Origin: Flavobacterium foetidum
GTDB taxonomy: Bacteria; Bacteroidota; Bacteroidia; Flavobacteriales; Flavobacteriaceae
Assembly: GCF_004634245.1 (NCBI RefSeq)
Contig: NZ_SJTF01000003.1
Span: forward strand, 425,653 to 489,652
Direction of reading: 5' to 3'
DNA length: 64,000 bases
Shown piece after piece: positions 45,566-53,830 of this stretch. The notes below the pieces were generated by a model. It saw nothing but the letters and a program-made list of their open reading frames with translations. It had not been told where the DNA came from and searched no databases. Position numbers and translations under genes: made by a program. Positions within the stretch are counted from its first letter, which is position 1. Each line of letters starts with the position of its first letter.

Positions 45566-46573
45566 TTACAATGATTCTCTTATTATTAATTTTGTCGGCA
45601 CATAACACTGCGTTTCTTCGTCGTGTGTAATAAATGCCGCCGCTTTGGTTCCCATATCGTTAAAATCAGTTGAAACAACTGAGATTCCTTTGTATATAAA
45701 CTTCTTCATTGGTGTTTCGTTGTACGAAAGAAAACCAACATCTTTTCCGGGTTCAAGATCTTTTTCCTTGCACTGTTCCAAAAAGCGTCCTAAGATTCTG
45801 TCGCTTACGCTGATATAAGCAATTCCTTTTTCGATATTGAACATTTTGGGATCTGTAATAATTCCAAAATCAAACTTAAAGTCACTGCAGAATTTCTTGA
45901 AATATTCTACCGTTTCCCATGGATGATTGGTGAAATCCGGATATATAAAATCTATTTTCTTATACTTTTTGAATAAGTCAATCGCCTCTTTTAGGGCATT
46001 ATAAAATGCTTTTCCAAAATCCTGAAAAACATAATTATTCGCTTTATCAGCTCGGATATTCCAGTCAATCAAAAGCAATTTATCCTTTGAAATCGCCGAT
46101 AATGCTGGCGGAATTTCCTTGTGATCAAAATTCATCACCACATATTTGTAATACTTCCCGATTCCGTTATTGATGATTGTTTTAAAAACATCAACATTAT
46201 AATGATGAAATTGCACATCGATAATCACATTATCTGGCAGATTATTCACAACCGAATGATACAAAACCTCTTTATAAGCCTTAAAAGTATCTAAAACCAA
46301 AAGCACTTTTCTTGTTTCGCCTGCAACATAATAGCCTTTATTCGGCACGGAATCAATCACTTTTTGATCTTTCAGAATAGAATACGCTTTAAAAACCGTG
46401 TCTCTCGAAAGCTGATAGGTTTTGCAGATTACATTTACTGACGGAAGCAAATCTCCCTTCTGCAAAATATTCTCTGCAATCGCATTGGTAATCCCGTCAA
46501 CCAATTGTTGGTACTTCGGAATATCGCTTTCGTGGTTGATTATAAACTCAAATTTTTCGTCTTCTTTTAGCAT
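45566..46573 (-). CDS. GntR-type regulator with sugar-binding (LacI-like) effector domain
   Basis: This 335-residue protein has an N-terminal GntR winged helix (about 15-80, with PSVNVICKTYQLSRDTVFKAYSIL). The C-terminal part (about 88-330) has the periplasmic-binding-protein fold of the LacI family, as in AraR of Bacillus. It is cotranscribed with xylB and xylA, so it is most likely the local xylose-responsive repressor. It differs from the LacI protein at 57774-58802, so the xylose genes may have two layers of control. The 470-bp upstream gap holds dispersed repeats and one LacI-type operator core. Confidence 0.88.
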   Translation of the reverse strand: MLKEDEKFEFIINHESDIPKYQQLVDGITNAIAENILQKGDLLPSVNVICKTYQLSRDTVFKAYSILKDQKVIDSVPNKGYYVAGETRKVLLVLDTFKAYKEVLYHSVVNNLPDNVIIDVQFHHYNVDVFKTIINNGIGKYYKYVVMNFDHKEIPPALSAISKDKLLLIDWNIRADKANNYVFQDFGKAFYNALKEAIDLFKKYKKIDFIYPDFTNHPWETVEYFKKFCSDFKFDFGIITDPKMFNIEKGIAYISVSDRILGRFLEQCKEKDLEPGKDVGFLSYNETPMKKFIYKGISVVSTDFNDMGTKAAAFITHDEETQCYVPTKLIIRESL

Positions 46574-47085
46574 ACCGTTCTGTTCCGTTCTGTTATGCTA
46601 AAGTAGACAAAAATCTTTTATAAAAAATTGTTTTTTGCATTAATTATGTTAAGTTTTTAAAATTCTATATTTCAATAATTTGGCGTGTCCCGCCGAAAAA
46701 GGCGGGTCGGGCTATCCGTTGCAAGTCCTCGCCTGTTCGTTCCTCACGGCTGTGGGCTTTCCATTACGATCCCTCACGCGAAACGGTTCCAGAAGAAACT
46801 TTTGCGTAATCTTTGTCATTTCGAGGAACGAGAAATCTCCACGAGTAGCTCGACAAAGTAGCTTAACCGCAAAGTTCGCAAAGCTTTACGCAAGGTTCGC
46901 AAAGAATTTATCCAAAATATTTGTCATTTCGACTGAAATGAGAAATCACACTAGAAACTCCACACAGCAAATAACCATTCTTTATCGATTCCCTATTGTG
47001 ATTTCTCGTTGCTCGAAATGACAAATTACACAAATGCCCAACACAACCGATTGTAGTTTTCTTTAAATTTTTTTAAACAAAAAAT
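46574..47085. repeat. Repeat-filled gap upstream of gntR-xylBA
   Basis: The gap begins with a GC-rich block (about 46683-46800) holding a CCCGCC-GAAAAA-GGCGGG hairpin (46689-46706). Then come a TTTGTCATTTCGAGGAACG word (about 46812), an AAGTTCGCAAAG tandem (46871-46906), and an inverted repeat whose arms are near 46921-46950 and 46998-47024. The last pair is of the TTGTCATTTCGA family also found at 49619-49720. A LacI-type operator core follows at 47044. The GC-rich part is unlike the rest of the window. No gene is seen. Confidence 0.8.
47044..47053 (+). promoter_or_regulatory. LacI-type operator core upstream of the gntR-xylBA side
   Basis: CAACCGATTG in the context ACACAACCGATTGTAG, in the opposite orientation to the other four copies. 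It is 33 nt past the GH43 stop and about 470 bp upstream of the gntR start, with the repeat block between. Confidence 0.5.
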
Positions 47086-48120
47086 CTAATCAAACAACCT
47101 TCTTATTCCGTAAGGGTCAATCGTAATAATCGAACCGTCTTCCATATAATCGATTTTGGTTACTTTCATGCTTCGCAAATGCGTTACTCCTTTTGACAAA
47201 CTTGAATCGTGGTAGAACAAATACCATTCGCCTTCTACTTCACAAATAGAATGATGCGAAGTCCAACCGACCACAGGATTCAAAATTCTTCCCTGATACG
47301 TAAACGGCCCATACGGATTGTCGCCAATCGCATAACAGATAAAATGCGTGTCTCCTGTTGAATAAGAGAAATAATATTTCCCATTGTATTTATGAACCCA
47401 AGAAGCTTCAAAAAAACGACGGTCATTATCACCCGCAAGAATCTCATTTCCGTTTTCATCCAGAATTTTAATCTCTTTGGGGTCTTCAGCAAATTCGAGC
47501 ATATCGTCTCTTAACAAAGCTACAATTGGTCCCAAGGCTTTTTCTTCTGGCAAAGGTTCTTTATTGTTTTCATCGTATTTATTGTTACGGTATTTTTGAA
47601 GCTGACCGCCCCAAATGCCACCAAAGTAAATATAATGCTTGCCATCTTCGTCTTCAAAAACAGCCGGATCGATACTATAACTTCCTTTTATAGCATCTTT
47701 TTCCGGAACAAAAGGCCCAACTGGCGAATCTGAAATGGCAACACCAATCTGAAAAATTCCGTTGGCGCGTTTAGCAGGAAAATACAAATAATACTTTCCG
47801 TTCTTACAAGCTGCATCTGGTGCCCACATTTGCTTTTCGGCCCAAGCCACATCGTCAACATGTAGTGCAACGCCATTGTCAATCGCTTCTGATGAAATGT
47901 CTTCCATCGAAAAAACGTGATAATCTTCCATTCCGAAATGATCTCCATTATCGTTAAACGGAATTCCCGCATCGATGTCATGAGATGGATAAATGTAAAT
48001 TTTACCATTGAATACATGTGCCGAAGGATCGGCTGTGTACATATGAGATACTAATGGCTTTGAAATCGCCAGATCATTAATCTCCTCAAAATTAATGTGT
48101 TCAATGCTATCTTCAGGCAT
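47086..48120 (-). CDS. GH43 beta-xylosidase/alpha-arabinofuranosidase, cytoplasmic
   Basis: This 344-residue protein is a single five-bladed propeller. The general-base Asp is in YTADPSAHVF, the pKa-modulating Asp in YSIDPAVFED, and the acid Glu in RRFFEASWVHKY. No signal peptide is visible, so it acts on short oligosaccharides inside the cell. The gene starts 20 nt after the stop of the GPH symporter gene, which fits uptake followed by hydrolysis to xylose or arabinose. Sequence blocks resemble GH43 subfamily 1; specificity is not certain. Confidence 0.9.
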   Translation of the reverse strand: MPEDSIEHINFEEINDLAISKPLVSHMYTADPSAHVFNGKIYIYPSHDIDAGIPFNDNGDHFGMEDYHVFSMEDISSEAIDNGVALHVDDVAWAEKQMWAPDAACKNGKYYLYFPAKRANGIFQIGVAISDSPVGPFVPEKDAIKGSYSIDPAVFEDEDGKHYIYFGGIWGGQLQKYRNNKYDENNKEPLPEEKALGPIVALLRDDMLEFAEDPKEIKILDENGNEILAGDNDRRFFEASWVHKYNGKYYFSYSTGDTHFICYAIGDNPYGPFTYQGRILNPVVGWTSHHSICEVEGEWYLFYHDSSLSKGVTHLRSMKVTKIDYMEDGSIITIDPYGIRRLFD

Positions 48121-48140
48121 AGTGCTATTTTGTTTAATAA

Positions 48141-49574
48141 TTAAGTTCTTCTTTCTTTTAGTTCTGTTTCGATCTGCACTTCCATTTCTTTGTTGATTTT
48201 ATAGAAAAACAGCAATCCGGCCCCAATTAGAAAAGGGATTGCAGGGAAAATACTTACTAGCAATTTGATGCCGCTTATGGCGGTTTGCGACTGCTCAGGT
48301 GCATTAGGAACGTAATGGAAATAACCTAAAAACAAGGTTGTTAAAGCGCCTCCGATGCTTAACCCTGTTTTTAATCCTACCATCATAGCAGAAAAGATAA
48401 TTGCGGTGGCGCGGCGGTTATTGAGCCATTCCGAATAATCGGCAACATCTGCAATCATGGCCCAAAGAATCGGAATCGTGATTCCGTAGAAAAATCCATG
48501 TAGTATCTGAGAGAAAAATATCAATCTGATCGATGTTGGCGGATAGAAATAAAATGCAATAATAAATATGGTAGAAATGAATAAAAACACTCCAAAAACA
48601 TTTCGTTTTCCGTATTTGTCAGCTAGATTTTTAGACAATGTAATGCCGACAATCATAAAGATAATTCCGCCAGCATTAAACAAACCAAAACCTGCTGAAA
48701 CAGGATCATTTCCAAAATGATTCAATCCGATATTAGTCAGGAAATCCAAAATAGGCTGAATAAAAATGGCTAATTGTTCTTTATCTACATAGTTCTCAAA
48801 ATAATACACATACGAACCGCCTTTCATAGCCAAAGTCACAAAAACCAAAGTCGTCAGCGAAAGCATGATTACCCACGGTCTGTTTTTGATTAAATCGCTT
48901 AAATCTTCTTTTATGCTCGACTTTTGTTCTGGTTTCGGAATAACTCTTTCTTTCGTCGTTAAAAAAGTAATCAAAAGCATAATGGTTCCAATTATTGCCA
49001 ATGCAGTCATTACTTTCTCAATTCCCACTGCTTTATCTCCATTACCAGCGCTTTTAATAATTCCGAGCATGAAAACCTGAACGAAAAACTGCGCAAACAT
49101 CACCGCAACAAAACGATACGATGACATACTGTTTCGTTCTTTCATATCACCTGTAATCACTCCGCTTAAAGCCGAATACGGCAGATTGTTTCCGGCATAA
49201 AACAGAAGCAGTAAAGTATAGGTCACAACAGCATAAATCACTTTTCCCTTATACGAGAAATCGGGAGTTGAAAAGGCTAATAATGCCACTACTCCAAGCG
49301 GAACAGCAGTCAATAAGATCCATGGCCTGAATTTTCCCCATTTGGTACTGGTTCGATCTGCCAAAACCCCAATAATCGGATTAAAAATAAAAGCCGCAAT
49401 TAAACCAACAATCAGCATGATGATGGAAGAATCTGTTGGCGATAATCCGTAAATGTCGGTGTAGAAATAGGCCAGATAGGTCATCAAAGTCTGGAAAACT
49501 AAATTGGCGGCTAGGTCTCCTAAGCTGTATCCAATTTTTTCTTTGATGGATAGTTTTTGTGAATTGTTGCTCAT
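48141..49574 (-). CDS. GPH-family sugar:cation symporter (xyloside type)
   Basis: This 477-residue protein has about twelve membrane helices. GPH/MelB-family signs are the start IKEKIGYSLGDLAANLVFQTL, the loop ADRTSTKWGKFRPWIL after helix 2, and the second-half loop near WAMIADVADYSEW. It belongs to the XynP/XylT-like group that imports xylosides or xylooligosaccharides across the inner membrane. It is the first gene of a unit with the cytoplasmic GH43. A LacI-type operator (49745-49754) and a perfect inverted repeat (49619-49720) lie upstream. Confidence 0.9.
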   Translation of the reverse strand: MSNNSQKLSIKEKIGYSLGDLAANLVFQTLMTYLAYFYTDIYGLSPTDSSIIMLIVGLIAAFIFNPIIGVLADRTSTKWGKFRPWILLTAVPLGVVALLAFSTPDFSYKGKVIYAVVTYTLLLLFYAGNNLPYSALSGVITGDMKERNSMSSYRFVAVMFAQFFVQVFMLGIIKSAGNGDKAVGIEKVMTALAIIGTIMLLITFLTTKERVIPKPEQKSSIKEDLSDLIKNRPWVIMLSLTTLVFVTLAMKGGSYVYYFENYVDKEQLAIFIQPILDFLTNIGLNHFGNDPVSAGFGLFNAGGIIFMIVGITLSKNLADKYGKRNVFGVFLFISTIFIIAFYFYPPTSIRLIFFSQILHGFFYGITIPILWAMIADVADYSEWLNNRRATAIIFSAMMVGLKTGLSIGGALTTLFLGYFHYVPNAPEQSQTAISGIKLLVSIFPAIPFLIGAGLLFFYKINKEMEVQIETELKERRT

Positions 49575-49618
49575 TGGTGGTTTTGTGGTTATTTTGGATA
49601 GTTAGTTAGGTTCTTCTT

Positions 49619-49720
49619 TTGTCATTTCGACGAAGGAGAAATCACACGAGGGATTCGACAAAGATTGGCGACATACTACGTGGAGCTTCTAGCGTGATTT
49701 CTCCTTCGTCGAAATGACAA
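49619..49720. repeat. Perfect 27-bp inverted repeat, TTGTCATTTCGA family
   Basis: The arms 49619-49645 and 49694-49720 are perfect reverse complements over 27 bp with a 48-nt middle. Related words occur at about 46812, 46921 and 46998-47024. It lies between the operator at 49745 and the symporter ATG, within the presumed 5' leader. Confidence 0.9.
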
Positions 49721-49744
49721 GATTGTGTTGAATTAAATTTAAAA

Positions 49745-49754
49745 CAATCGGTTG
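49745..49754 (-). promoter_or_regulatory. LacI-type operator upstream of the GPH symporter
   Basis: CAATCGGTTG in the context ACAATCGGTTGTG. On the minus strand it directly follows a TAATTTTA stretch that could be the -7 element, so binding would block transcription start. Confidence 0.68.
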
Positions 49755-49868
49755 TGTAAAATTAGACAAAAAAACATATTATACAAATTTAGTTTGCTTA
49801 ATTTGAGTTATTTCTTATTCCGCAACAGATTGTTAAATAATTTACCATTGAAAAGCCATTCGGAAAGC

Positions 49869-50978
49869 TTACTGTTTACTTTCTTTCAACTGTAAGATGC
49901 TTTCGTAAGCTGGTTTATGTTGTAATTGCTTGTCAAACGGAAGCGGATAATTGGTTCTTCCTTTGATGGGCCAGCCGTTCAGCCAAGATTGTCCGTCATG
50001 AACACCCCAAAATGTCACTCTGCTGATTTTGTCTTTATGTTTTAAAAATAGTTTAAAAATCGAAGCATAACGTTCTGCAAGCTTGTTTTGAATAGAATCT
50101 GGCAAGGCCTTTGGATACGGATTCATCTTTGCGCTTCCTTCAAAGTTCTGATTCACATCTGCGCCTTTTAAGTCCCACGGATTTGGTAAAACTGTAATAT
50201 CCAGTTCTGTAAAAGCAACCTTGACTCCTAAAGCTGAATACTCTAAAATACTTTTTTCGATTTCTTCTAATGACGGACTTTGTAATCGCCAGTGTCCTTG
50301 AATTCCGACGCCATCTACTTTTCCGCCTTCGGCTTTTATTTTTTTAATTAAAGCGATTGCTCCAGCTCTTTTTGCAGGTTCTTCGATATTGTAATCGTTG
50401 TAATACAATTCGGCTTTTGGATCGGCTTTTGCTGCTAATTTGAAAGCATCGACCAAATATTTTTCTCCAAGTGTTTTTAGAAAAACTGATTGTCGCAATG
50501 TACCATCTTCATTTAAAGCTTCATTTACCACATCCCAAGAATCGATTCTTCCTTTGTATTTCGAAACGATTGTCGTGATATGATCTTTCATAAACGCCTT
50601 CATTTCTGTACTATCAGCTATTTTCTCCATCCATGGGGCTAATTGGCTGTGCCAAATCAAAGTATGGCCGTGAATAAACATTTTATTCTTCTCTCCATAC
50701 TCCACAAATTTATCCGACAGAGCAAAATCGTACTTGTCTTTCTGCGGATGTGTGTACATCGATTTCATGATGTTTTCTGCTGTAATCGCATTAAACTCTT
50801 TTCGAATCAAAGAATCTTCTTTCTGGTCTTTTTGTTCAATTTGATCAGCACTTAAAGCGGTTCCAATATAGAAATCGTCTTTGTAAGCGTCTTTTAACGA
50901 GGCATTTTCTTTTTGCGATGTACAGCTTATGGTCAGTAAAGCCGTAAAGGCAAATAAAGAGGTTTTAATACATTTCAT
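49869..50978 (-). CDS. GH10 endo-xylanase lipoprotein
   Basis: This 369-residue protein has a lipoprotein signal (LLTISCTSQK, lipid Cys about residue 19) and a complete single GH10 barrel. GHTLIWHSQL lies on strand 3, the acid/base Glu is in DVVNEALNED (about 151), the nucleophile Glu in AFTELDIT (about 258), and the substrate-binding Trp block is VTFWGVHDGQSW. It has no CBM, unlike the GH10 at 33626-35833. It probably cuts xylan fragments or xylooligosaccharides at a membrane surface. It is monocistronic by position, between the symporter and uxuA genes. Confidence 0.95.
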   Translation of the reverse strand: MKCIKTSLFAFTALLTISCTSQKENASLKDAYKDDFYIGTALSADQIEQKDQKEDSLIRKEFNAITAENIMKSMYTHPQKDKYDFALSDKFVEYGEKNKMFIHGHTLIWHSQLAPWMEKIADSTEMKAFMKDHITTIVSKYKGRIDSWDVVNEALNEDGTLRQSVFLKTLGEKYLVDAFKLAAKADPKAELYYNDYNIEEPAKRAGAIALIKKIKAEGGKVDGVGIQGHWRLQSPSLEEIEKSILEYSALGVKVAFTELDITVLPNPWDLKGADVNQNFEGSAKMNPYPKALPDSIQNKLAERYASIFKLFLKHKDKISRVTFWGVHDGQSWLNGWPIKGRTNYPLPFDKQLQHKPAYESILQLKESKQ

Positions 50979-51335
50979 ATCTTTGGTTTAAATAGTTAAT
51001 CGTGTTCATTTTGACTATCCCAACAGATTTTCAAAGCCTTCTGGATAGTATTCAAAGTTTTTCCTGTCCTCATGGTAGCCCGACAGGTTTTTAAAATCTG
51101 GGTTTAAAACTGATTAAAACCCGGTGTCTGAAATTATTTTTTTCAATTCTATTAAATCAACTTAAATATAAATCTGTTTAAATCTGCCTGAATCTGCGTG
51201 AAATATTTATAACTAAAAGGGTTTTTGCAAATCAAATTAGATCTTAATTCTTGAATGAAGCTATTGATATCCTATTTCACCCAACGGGAAATATCTAACA
51301 GGTTTTGAAAACCTGTTAGATACTTAAATTAACTT
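50979..51335. other. Intergenic gap with scattered repeat words, 357 bp
   Basis: No gene. It contains several short related words (CCCGACAGGTTTTTAAAATC near 51090, AAATCTGTTTAAATCTGCC near 51165-51190) and ends with a perfect palindrome at 51292-51322. No operator of the CAATCGGTTG type is present. Confidence 0.6.
51292..51322. repeat. Perfect 15-bp palindrome after uxuA
   Basis: The arms 51292-51306 (TATCTAACAGGTTTT) and 51308-51322 are perfect reverse complements around a single G. It lies 13 nt past the uxuA stop and may end the uxuA transcript. Confidence 0.8.
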
Positions 51336-52502
51336 CTATTGCAAATTCAATTTAAAACCAATTCCCATTTCCAAACCTCTTAATTCGGCCAAACCTTTTA
51401 ATCTTCCTGTCAACGAATAACCAGGATAGGTTTCGGTCGATTCATCAACTCTATGCAGAAAACCGTGATCCGGACGCATTGGGAGACTTATTTTGGTTTT
51501 ATTCATTAGCAACAATAATTTCTCAACAATCACTTCCATTTTAACATCGCCGTTTAAATGTTCCGATTCCCTGAAAATGGTTTCGCTTTCGCGGATGGTA
51601 TTTCGCAGGTGCAAAAAGTGAATTCGGCCTCCAAAATCATCTATTATTTTTTCCAGATTGTTTTTCGGATCAGCACTTAAAGAACCGGTGCAATAACACA
51701 ACCCATTTGCTGTGGATGGAACGGCAGTGAAAATAGCTTTCAAATCTGCTTCTGTTGAAACGATTCTTGGAAGTCCTAAAACCGAAAACGGCGGATCGTC
51801 TGGATGAATGGCTAACTTTTGTCCATTTTTCTCCGCAATAGGCGTTACTTCCGATAAAAAATAAACAAGATTCTCTCTTAGTTTCTGATTGTCAATCTCT
51901 GTATAATTTTCTAAAAGAGACAAAATCTGTTCTGCCGTAAAATTGATTTTGCTTCCTGGCAATCCTAATAATACATTTTTAAACAGTACTGCCTTTTCAT
52001 CTTCAGACAATTGATTTCCAAACTGTAATGCTTTTTCTTTTTGAGCATCTGAATAATCGTCTTCTGAATTTGGCCTTTTTAATAGAAACACATCAAAATA
52101 CGTAAATGCATCCTGATTGTACAGTAAAGCCCTGCTTCCATCTTGATTGATAAAGTCATGATTCGTTCGCACCCAATCCAAAATCGGCATGAAGTTGTAC
52201 GTAATGATTTTTATGCCGCACGCCGCCAGATTTTGCAAACTGATTTTATAATTTTCAATGTATTGCAAATAATTTCCCGAAGCTCGCTTTATTTCTTCAT
52301 GAACAGGAAGACTTTCGACCACAGTCCATTCCAAACCTTCCTTTCGGATTAATTGCTGTCTTTCCTGAATATCTTTAATCGACCAAACATCACCTACCGG
52401 AATTTGATGCAATGCAGTCACAATTCCCGTTGCACCCGCTTGCTTGATATCGATAAGTTTTACGTTGTCTTGAGGTCCAAACCAACGCATGGATTGCTGC
52501 AT
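51336..52502 (-). CDS. uxuA: Mannonate dehydratase
   Basis: About 388 residues. It dehydrates D-mannonate to 2-keto-3-deoxygluconate in the hexuronate pathway. Family blocks line up from end to end: RWFGPQDNVKL, QAGATGIVTALHQIPVGDVW, NFMPILDWVRT, LAIHPDDPPFSVLGLPRIVS, HLRNTIRE, HLNGDVKM and MRPDHGF. The chosen start (MQQSMRWFG) matches the N-terminus of the known enzyme; an ATG 3 codons upstream (52511) is also possible. With GH67 and the adjacent SDR it handles the glucuronate side chains of glucuronoxylan. Confidence 0.96.
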   Translation of the reverse strand: MQQSMRWFGPQDNVKLIDIKQAGATGIVTALHQIPVGDVWSIKDIQERQQLIRKEGLEWTVVESLPVHEEIKRASGNYLQYIENYKISLQNLAACGIKIITYNFMPILDWVRTNHDFINQDGSRALLYNQDAFTYFDVFLLKRPNSEDDYSDAQKEKALQFGNQLSEDEKAVLFKNVLLGLPGSKINFTAEQILSLLENYTEIDNQKLRENLVYFLSEVTPIAEKNGQKLAIHPDDPPFSVLGLPRIVSTEADLKAIFTAVPSTANGLCYCTGSLSADPKNNLEKIIDDFGGRIHFLHLRNTIRESETIFRESEHLNGDVKMEVIVEKLLLLMNKTKISLPMRPDHGFLHRVDESTETYPGYSLTGRLKGLAELRGLEMGIGFKLNLQ

Positions 52503-52526
52503 TTTTATCATACTTCTATTTTTTAT

Positions 52527-52759
52527 GCCACTAAGGCGCTAAGGCACAAAGTTTTTTTTCTACCATTAAGGTATTAAGTTCATAAAGCTCAGCCTTTAAT
52601 TATCCTTTTTTCTTAGGTTTAAGTCCATAAAGTCACGCCTTAATTTCCTTTTTATCATAACGATTGAGTTCAAAGTTTTGCTTAATTTTCTTAATACCCT
52701 AATGGTAGAAAAACTCTAAAGAAAACCTTTGGGCCTTAGCGCCTTAGCGCCTTCGTGGC
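52527..52759. repeat. Nested inverted repeats between the SDR gene and uxuA
   Basis: The outer arm GCCACTAAGGCGCTAAGGC (52527-52545) pairs with the block at 52728-52759, which contains GCCTTAGCGCC twice. The inner arm CTACCATTAAGG-TATTAAG (52560-52578) pairs with 52690-52708 with one mismatch. The nest fills the whole spacer. Confidence 0.85.
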
Positions 52760-52769
52760 ATTTTCACAA

Positions 52770-53507
52770 TTAAAATCCGATACTGTTTCCGCCATCAACC
52801 GGCAAAACTGTACCTGTAGTATATTTTGATTCGCTTAAAGCGAAATAATAAACCGCATCTGCAATGTCTGAAGGTTCTCCTAAATAACCCATAGGCGTTC
52901 TTCCAAGAACTTTATTTTTTCTTTCCGGATCGTTATCAAGTGCCGCCGAAGACATTTTAGTCTTGATGAATCCCGGAGCAATACAGTTTACACGAATTCC
53001 TGCAGGAGCTAATTCTGTTGCCATTGCGCGAGTCATCGCTTCGATTGCACCTTTGCTTGACGAATACGCTATTACTTTTGGAATTCCGTACTGAGATGCC
53101 ATCGAACTGATATTAATAATACTTCCTCCCCCGTTTGCTTTCATATTTTTCACTACTTCTCTGCTCACAGCAAAAACACTCAGTAAATTGGTATGAATAA
53201 TCGAAAGAAAATCTTCATCGGTTACCTCTGGGATTTCTTTTTTCATGTTGATTCCAGCGTTATTTACCAAAATATCAATCGAATTTTCTTTTGCAATGCT
53301 TTCAATCATTGCTGGAATGCCTTTCAAATCGTTTAAGTCAAAGATTATCGGAATAGCATTTTCTCCGATTTCTTTGCAAGCGTCTTCTGTTTTTTCTTTT
53401 GACCTTCCGATAATATAAGTTTTGATTCCGTTGTCGCAAAGCTTTTTTGCGGTTGCAAAACCTAATCCCGAATTTCCTCCGGTTACAATTGCTGTTTTCT
53501 TGCTCAT
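52770..53507 (-). CDS. SDR-family oxidoreductase, probable fructuronate/mannonate reductase
   Basis: This 245-residue classical short-chain dehydrogenase has TGGNSGLGFA near the N-terminus (NAD(P) binding), NNAG at about 84-88, the catalytic Ser in NISSM, and YSSSK with Tyr and Lys. The usual next step after glucuronate isomerisation is reduction of fructuronate to mannonate. In E. coli this is UxuB, a long-chain mannitol dehydrogenase-type protein; none is seen here. The placement between GH67 and uxuA suggests that this SDR does that job. The reaction is inferred from context. Confidence 0.85.
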   Translation of the reverse strand: MSKKTAIVTGGNSGLGFATAKKLCDNGIKTYIIGRSKEKTEDACKEIGENAIPIIFDLNDLKGIPAMIESIAKENSIDILVNNAGINMKKEIPEVTDEDFLSIIHTNLLSVFAVSREVVKNMKANGGGSIINISSMASQYGIPKVIAYSSSKGAIEAMTRAMATELAPAGIRVNCIAPGFIKTKMSSAALDNDPERKNKVLGRTPMGYLGEPSDIADAVYYFALSESKYTTGTVLPVDGGNSIGF

Positions 53508-53830
53508 AATTTATTACAATAATTTCATGCTTAATTTTTAAACATAGGAGAAACATAGTTATACTTTGTGTACAAAGGCGTTTCACTTGCATCAATACAC
53601 ATAGCTATGTATGAGAAACTAGTTTCTTTCTCTTAATCTTTTTTGAGTTAAATATAAATTTATGTTTGTATGTGTTTATTTTATTTTTAGTACGCGGATG
53701 AAACGGATTCACTATCGCGAAAACGCTGATTTACAAGGACTTTTTTCTCATTTCAATTAAAAAATCCATTTTTTTCCGTGTCTTCGCGATAGCGAATCCG
53801 CGTTATCTGTGTTACAATTACTCAATTTAT
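53508..53830. other. Intergenic gap between GH67 and the SDR gene, 323 bp
   Basis: No gene. It contains the inverted repeat at 53692-53802 and, nearer the SDR gene, a stretch (about 53545-53625) with partly matching words (ATACTTTGTGTACAAAG; CATAGCTATG), some of which are small palindromes. Confidence 0.6.
53692..53802. repeat. Inverted repeat with CGCGATAG / GCGGAT arms
   Basis: CGGATTCACTATCGCGAA (53704-53721) pairs with TTCGCGATAGCGAATCCG (53783-53800) with one mismatch; a further ACGCGGAT copy precedes the left arm. It ends about 28 nt from the GH67 stop. Confidence 0.8.

Noticed and set aside
45564..45608. Longer xylB start overlapping gntR
   Set aside because: The extra 15 residues do not resemble FGGY kinases; the ATG at 45563 gives the standard YxGxDxGSSSxK start and a 2-nt gap to gntR.
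46680..47021. A 113-codon plus-strand frame in the GC-rich repeat block
   Set aside because: The translation is low-complexity and tracks the repeat words and hairpins; no start context or family resemblance, and the block looks like dispersed repeat DNA.
53545..53625. Small palindromes as another operator set
   Set aside because: They are short, do not share the CAATCGGTTG core, and could be decayed repeat DNA; no support for regulator binding.
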